Origin: Macrotis lagotis
Taxonomy: Eukaryota; Chordata; Mammalia; Peramelemorphia; Peramelidae
Reading direction: 5' to 3'
DNA: 64,000 nt
Assembly: GCF_037893015.1 (NCBI RefSeq)
Contig: NC_133665.1
Location: 104,251,937 to 104,315,936 of the forward strand
The translations under genes were made by a program, and so were the position numbers. The notes below the pieces were generated by a model. That model saw only the letters and a list, made by a program, of their open reading frames with translations. It made no database searches and was not told the DNA's origin. This document shows, one piece after another, positions 34,801-40,800 of this stretch (position 1 is the stretch's first letter; every line of letters begins with the position of its first letter).

Positions 34801-37800
34801 AGTTCACAGTTCTCACCTAGGGGCCAACAACATTAATTATCTAGAGTAGTGGCATCAAATTCAAATAGAAATGTGCTGGACATGTACTGACTTAGAAAAC
34901 TACATGTTAGCATTATCTATATTTATTGTACTTTTATTTATTTTGTTAAATATTTCTTGGGGACAGCTAGGTGGCATGTTGAATGAAGCGTTGGCCCTGG
35001 AGTCAGGAGGACCTGAGCTCAAATGTGACCTAAGACACTTAATAATTAGCTAGCTGTGTGACCTTGGGCAAATCACTTAAGCCCATTGCCTTGGGTGGAG
35101 GGAGAACCTAAATAAATAAATATTTCTCAGTTAGATTGTAATCTGGTTCTGGCAGCACTCCTAGGATCCCCATTGAGCTCTTTAACTGATACCTTTGACT
35201 ATAGTATCAAACAGGCACCTCAGGCTTCCATAGGGTCAAGGACACAGTAAAAAGCCTCACAATTAGGTCAAGCACAATTCAAGCAAAGGAATAGTAGAAT
35301 TACACTGAAGAGTCAAAGGGAATTGAAAATTCAAGTCCTACTTTTGACCCTAACTGCATGACTCTAAATATGTCACCTAACTTCCCTAGGGCTCAGTTTC
35401 CTCATCTGTAAAATGAAGAGGTTTTTAAGAAATCCTCTGAAGTCCCTTTCAAGTCTATAGAGCCATAAATGTATACTACAGGAACATACAAAGCACAGTG
35501 CTGATCCAGCTATAAAACACAAATGGTATAGGCTCCTTGAAGGCTTATTTATTTTGTATCCCCTTGAGACTAAAACTCATTCCTAATTAATGTGTGTGAA
35601 ATTAAAGGGAAAGGGGGCAGGTGGGAGAGTCATGAAAAGAAACTCTGCAGCAGGGCTAAGGGGAACTAACTAAAGGAATCTGTGAAAGAAGATTCCATAG
35701 ACCCAAAGACATAGCAGGCTGGAGGGGTGATGCAGAGAAGGCTGTCAAAGAATTGTAGCTTCAGAACTGATTCAGAACATAAATTCACATCCAAACCCCT
35801 CATTTTACTGATGAGCAAACCGAAGCCTGCACTGAGAATTTAAGAAACTTTCTTGGTCTTAGAGCTTGTGTTTGAAGCAACATTCAAAGGCTGAGGAGGT
35901 AAATCGTGAGTAGGCAGGAAAGGGGAGCATGGAATCTGTGGTCATCTTCTTTTGCATCAGAATTGAGAATAAAGGAGCAAAGAAGAGAAGTAAAAAGTGG
36001 GGGACCCGGCCCCAACATTTGAGACAAGGTCATAAAGCACCCAAAGCTCCAGGGGTCAGGAAGTATGAGTAATGGCTAGAGCCCTGGGTTCACCTCAAAC
36101 ACTCCCTAGTTGCAGGACTTAATTACTCTGGGTCTCAGTTTCCTTACCTGTAAAATGAACTATGATAATGGCTGGTGGGTTTTAAGTTTTACAAAGTACT
36201 TTCTACCGTGTTCTCTCACTTGATGCATCACAACAGCTCTATTAAGGTCGATGTCATCATTATCTGCAGTTTACAAGTGAGGAAACTGAGGGTTCTGGGC
36301 CTGGTCCGCATTTGAACTCCAGTTTTTCCCTGCTCCCAAGTCCGGCACCCTAACCATGAGGCTCTGCAGGTCTGAGGTCCAGCCTCCCCCGCAGCCCCAG
36401 CCCCAAGCTATCTCCTCAGTGAGGGGCCCCTGCATGAGCCTGGGGGACTCCACCTGCCCCTCCAGTGAACAGCAGGGAAGCCAAGGTGGAGAAGGCCCTG
36501 CCCCGCCGGACCCCGCCCCAGAGGTCCAGGACTGGAGACTCCCAAGCACCTGGAGCTGCGCCTCTCAGGCTGGGCCCCTGGCTCCTCCCCCTCATAGGCT
36601 GGCTCCTCGGCCCCTCCCCGAGCCCCGCCCCTCGGGCCCTCATAGGCTGGCTCCTTGGCTCCTCCCCGGGCCCCGCCTCTCTGGCTCCTCGGCTCCTCCC
36701 CGAGCCCCGCCTCTCTGGCTCCTCGGCTCCTCCCCGAGCCCCGCCTCTCTGGCTCCTTGGCTCCTCCCGAGCCCCGCCCCTCGGGCCCTCATAGGCTGGC
36801 TCCTCGGCTCCTCCCCGGGTCCCGCCTCTCTGGCTCCTCGGCTCCTCCCGGGCCCCGCCCCTCGGGCCCTCATAGGCTGGCTCCTCGGCTCCTCCCCGAG
36901 CCCCGCCTCCCGGGCTGGCCCGCCCCTCACCTGTGAAGTGCGGGCGGCAGACGCAGGTGTAGCCGCCCTCGCGCCGCGCGCAGGCGCCGCCGTGGCGGCA
37001 GGGGTTGGAGTAGCAGAGGTTGAGCTCCGTCTCGCAGTAGTCGCCCGTGAAGCCGGGCGGGCAGCGGCAGCGCAGGCCGGCGATGGGGTGGATGGGCCGG
37101 AAGAGCGTGGAGGCGGAGGCCAGGAAGGGCGCGGAGGAGTCGAAGCGCAGCACCGAGATGCACTTCATGTAGTTCTCGCAGGGCTCCCGCAGGCACACGT
37201 TGTCGTCGAAGGGCAGCACGTCCAGCAGCGAGGCGGCGGCCAGCGCGGCGCGGCGCACGTACAGCTGCTCCTGCAGCTCCTCCGAGCTGAAGAAGGGCCC
37301 CGCGCCCGCGCCCGCGCCCGGCGCGCCCCCGCCCGGCGCCAGCGCCGAGAAGCTCACGTTGAGCACGGCGCCGCCCACGTCCGTGTCGTTCTGGATGTTG
37401 AAGACGAACACGTCCTCCTTGGGCGTGGCCAGCACGGCGGCCACGCCCTCCAGGAAGCTGGCCAGCAGCGGCGACAGGAAGCGCTCCTGCCACATGTTCT
37501 CCAGCCGCACCGTCAGGCTGTTGGCCAGCATGTCCTCCGTGATGATGGTCACCCGCAGCACGCACTGCGCCGTCACGCTGTGCACGCCGTCTGCGGAGAC
37601 AGAGCCGGCGGGGTCAGCCCCCAGGGACAGCCGCGGGCGGAGGCGGACCCCAGGATCCCTCTGGTGTGGCCCCCGGGCAGCGGCCGCTGCTTCCTCCCGC
37701 AGACCTGGGCCTGACTGGACCAGGTGCCCTGTGGCTTCTTAAGCCTGTGATAAACGCCTAGGAGAGCTTGCAAGCTGGCCCTTCCTAGCATCAGAGCAAC

Positions 37801-40800
37801 TCTTTCTATTAAAGATGAAAGCCATGGGGCGGCTGGGTGGCACCGGCCCTGCAGTCCGGAGGACCAGGGTTCAAATGTGGCCTCAGACGCTTAATAATGA
37901 CCTAGCTGTGGCCTTGGGCAAGCCGCTTAACCCCATTGCCTTGCAAAAACTTAAAAAGAAAAAAAAAAGATGAAAGCCGTGGGGCCACCTCAGTGAATAG
38001 ATTAGGAAAGGAGCCTGCCCCAAAGTCTTCGAGCTAAGAAGGTTCAGGGCCAGGACTTATCAAAGTTTTCTGCCTGCAGAGCGCATGTTCCTTCCACTAT
38101 TATCATGCTGCCTTATTTCGCCATTCCTTTCCCAAATTGAGGGAGGGAGGCAGAATTCACTGGATCCTTCATACAAGGGAGAGAGAAGCAAGAGCTCAGA
38201 GGAGGAGATTGTTATGGGGATCTCCAAGCACTCTATTTAACTGTCTTCTATAGCAGGGCTGTCCAACCTTACTTATAAAAGTCTTTATTGAAACAATAGA
38301 CAACATATTTTGCTTTGACATTTTAGTGAGAGCTCTGCAGTAGCTCAGCTTGGTTTAATGAACCTGCAGAGGGGCCCACATAAAATTGCACTGCAGACTG
38401 CATTTGGACAGCCCTGTTCTATATTACGGGTGAAGAAAGTGAGAAGCTAAAGGAGTCTCAAAAAGATCTAAGGGGGGGGGGGTAGCTAGGTGGCAAAATG
38501 GATAGAGCACCAGCCCTGAAGTCAGGAATACCTGAGTTCAAATCCAGCCTCAGACATTTAATAATTACCTAGCTGTGTGGCCTTGAGCAAGCCACTTAAC
38601 CCCATTGCCTTGCAAAAAATTAAAAAAAAAGATCTAAGGGATGACTGAGATACCCCATCTTTCACTCCTCTGTAGGTTTTATCTTCTCTCTCACCCCATC
38701 ACAGTGCTTTGCGTACAGTTGCATTTAATAAAAGATTGTTGCCCATTCATTCATTCAGGTGGATTATCAAATGATTACTTACACACAATGCACTGTACTA
38801 GATAGAGGGAGGTATCCAGGGTTTTCTTTTCCCAATATGGCCCAGAAAGCTTGGCCTTGTGGGAAGAGGTCTAACCAACTCTTCCCCAACTACTAGAGTC
38901 CTTGGTTTCATGAAATGAGATATTATCTGATTTAACTCTCTCATTTTGAAAATGATGAAATTGAGACCTGAGAAGGAAAGTGCAACTGTGTCTACTGTCA
39001 TACAGCTAGTGGAGGAGGGAACAGACCCAGAGAGAAGTTATATTAAAGGCTTTCTCCCCCCAACCACCACCACCACATTAACCCAGGAAGCAGTTCTTTC
39101 TTAGAGAGGCCCAACTTAGCTTCAAACCACAGTGCAACTCATAAAATTAGACTCCTGAACCATGAGGGAGTTAATGGCAGAGAGGCTATAACCAGAAACA
39201 GGCAAAGCACTGTAAGATTTCTCTACCATTCCTTGTTATAAATCTTCCACTCCAACTCTAATAAGGAGCAACTGCTACAAATACACTGTGGGTCTTATTG
39301 ATAATAAGAGTCAAGTCAGGGAATCCAGATCTCCTGACTCAAAAACTTCTTAGGTGATCTCTAAGGGTCTTCTCAGTTCCAAATTCTATAATTCTAGGAT
39401 GACCACTGACCCAGACTGTCTGGATGGCAAACCCCGTTGTGCTAATGGCTATCTGAGTCATTCCTCTAAAGGGGAAGGGAAGCATGAGGTTAAGTCCATC
39501 CTAGCCCTGCTTGCCTTCTCCAGAGCCAACTCTGCAAAGGCTTTTTTCCATTTCCCTCCCCATGAACATAGTTGGGTTCTTTACCTGTGACTGTCACAAG
39601 CATGGATGCCACCAGGGGACGATTGTTATCCAACTTCCGACTGAGTCGTAGTTCTCCACTGGTCTGGTTTACCACAAGCAGCTCTAGTTCGTTACCTCGC
39701 TCAAAGGTATAAAAAAGGCGGTCAGAAACATCAGGGTCATAGGCTGGGATCCGCCCAATGATGCCAGTTGGAAAAGTATTGGACCGGTTGGACACATAGT
39801 TATTAAAAAGAATTTGGAAGTTCTTGAGGACAGGGCTATTGTCATTCTGGTCAATAAGGCGGACGTGGACAGTGGCCCTGCTGACCAGGGGAGCTGAGGT
39901 TGCTTGCACCACAATCACATACTCAGGTCGTACCTCATAGTCCAGGTCAATGAGAGTTGTCAACTCTCCAGAGAAGATGTCCATCTGGAAAAGTTCTGGG
40001 ATATTACCCTCTACAATCTGATACATGACCTGGGCATTAGGACCCTCATCAGGGTCAATTGCAGTGATCTGGGCCACTACTGAGCCTACTATGCTGTTCT
40101 CCTTCACCCTGACCTCAAACTCTTCCGCTGGGAAAACTGGGGCATTGTCATTAACATCCTGGACAGTCACTTGAATGTTAACAGGAGTCCTAAGTGGAGG
40201 AACACCCCGGTCCACAGCATAAGCAGTCAGTTCATACACAGGAACACTCTCTCGATCCAACCGCCGTACCGTTCGGACGATACCTGAAGTCGGCTCAATA
40301 GTAAAGTCACCGTCGCCATCCTCACCGTTCTGGAAGGTATACTGGACCCGGCCATTGGCATGGGCATCCCGGTCAGTGGCCGAGATCTGCAGCACACTAG
40401 TAAAGGGAGGAGCGTCTTCAGAAATGACACCAGGGTAGTAAGAAGCCACAAACTGAGGAGCATTGTCATTCACATCATTGACCATGATCTCTACGTAGGT
40501 GGTGTCGGCCTTCTGGGGAATACCATTGTCCTTGGCCGTTATGGCAAGCGTGTAAGTCACCTGGTCCTCGTAGTCTAACTCGGCCTGAAGTGTGATGGCT
40601 CCCGAGTCCACGTCGATCCGGAACTGGGGAAGGTTGTCCTCCAAGAGGTAGGTGATTCGTGCATTTTCACCCACATCATCATCTGTGGCACTGATGACCA
40701 CGACCGTGCTGCCCACAGGCCGGTCCTCATTCACGCTGACTGAATAGTGGGCACTTTGGAAGACCGGCCGGTGAGTGTTGGCATCGGTGATGTTGATATG

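Larger units (their letters stand above)
34817..36930. other. CELSR3 intron 2
   Basis: Contains a hAT element split by a SINE, MIR-like cores near 35325-35460 and 36075-36330, and a GC-rich minisatellite from 36569. The stretch 35460-36070 is unassigned. Confidence 0.6.
37591..39584. other. CELSR3 intron 1
   Basis: Contains two SINEs and one hAT MITE; 38640-39580 shows weak MIR-like phrases near 38690-39010 and is otherwise unassigned. Confidence 0.6.

Noticed and set aside
36356-37742. Plus-strand open frame of 452 codons over exon 2 and the GC minisatellite
   Set aside because: It is a shadow of CELSR3 exon 2 plus a translated tandem repeat; the product is repetitive and unlike any family I know.
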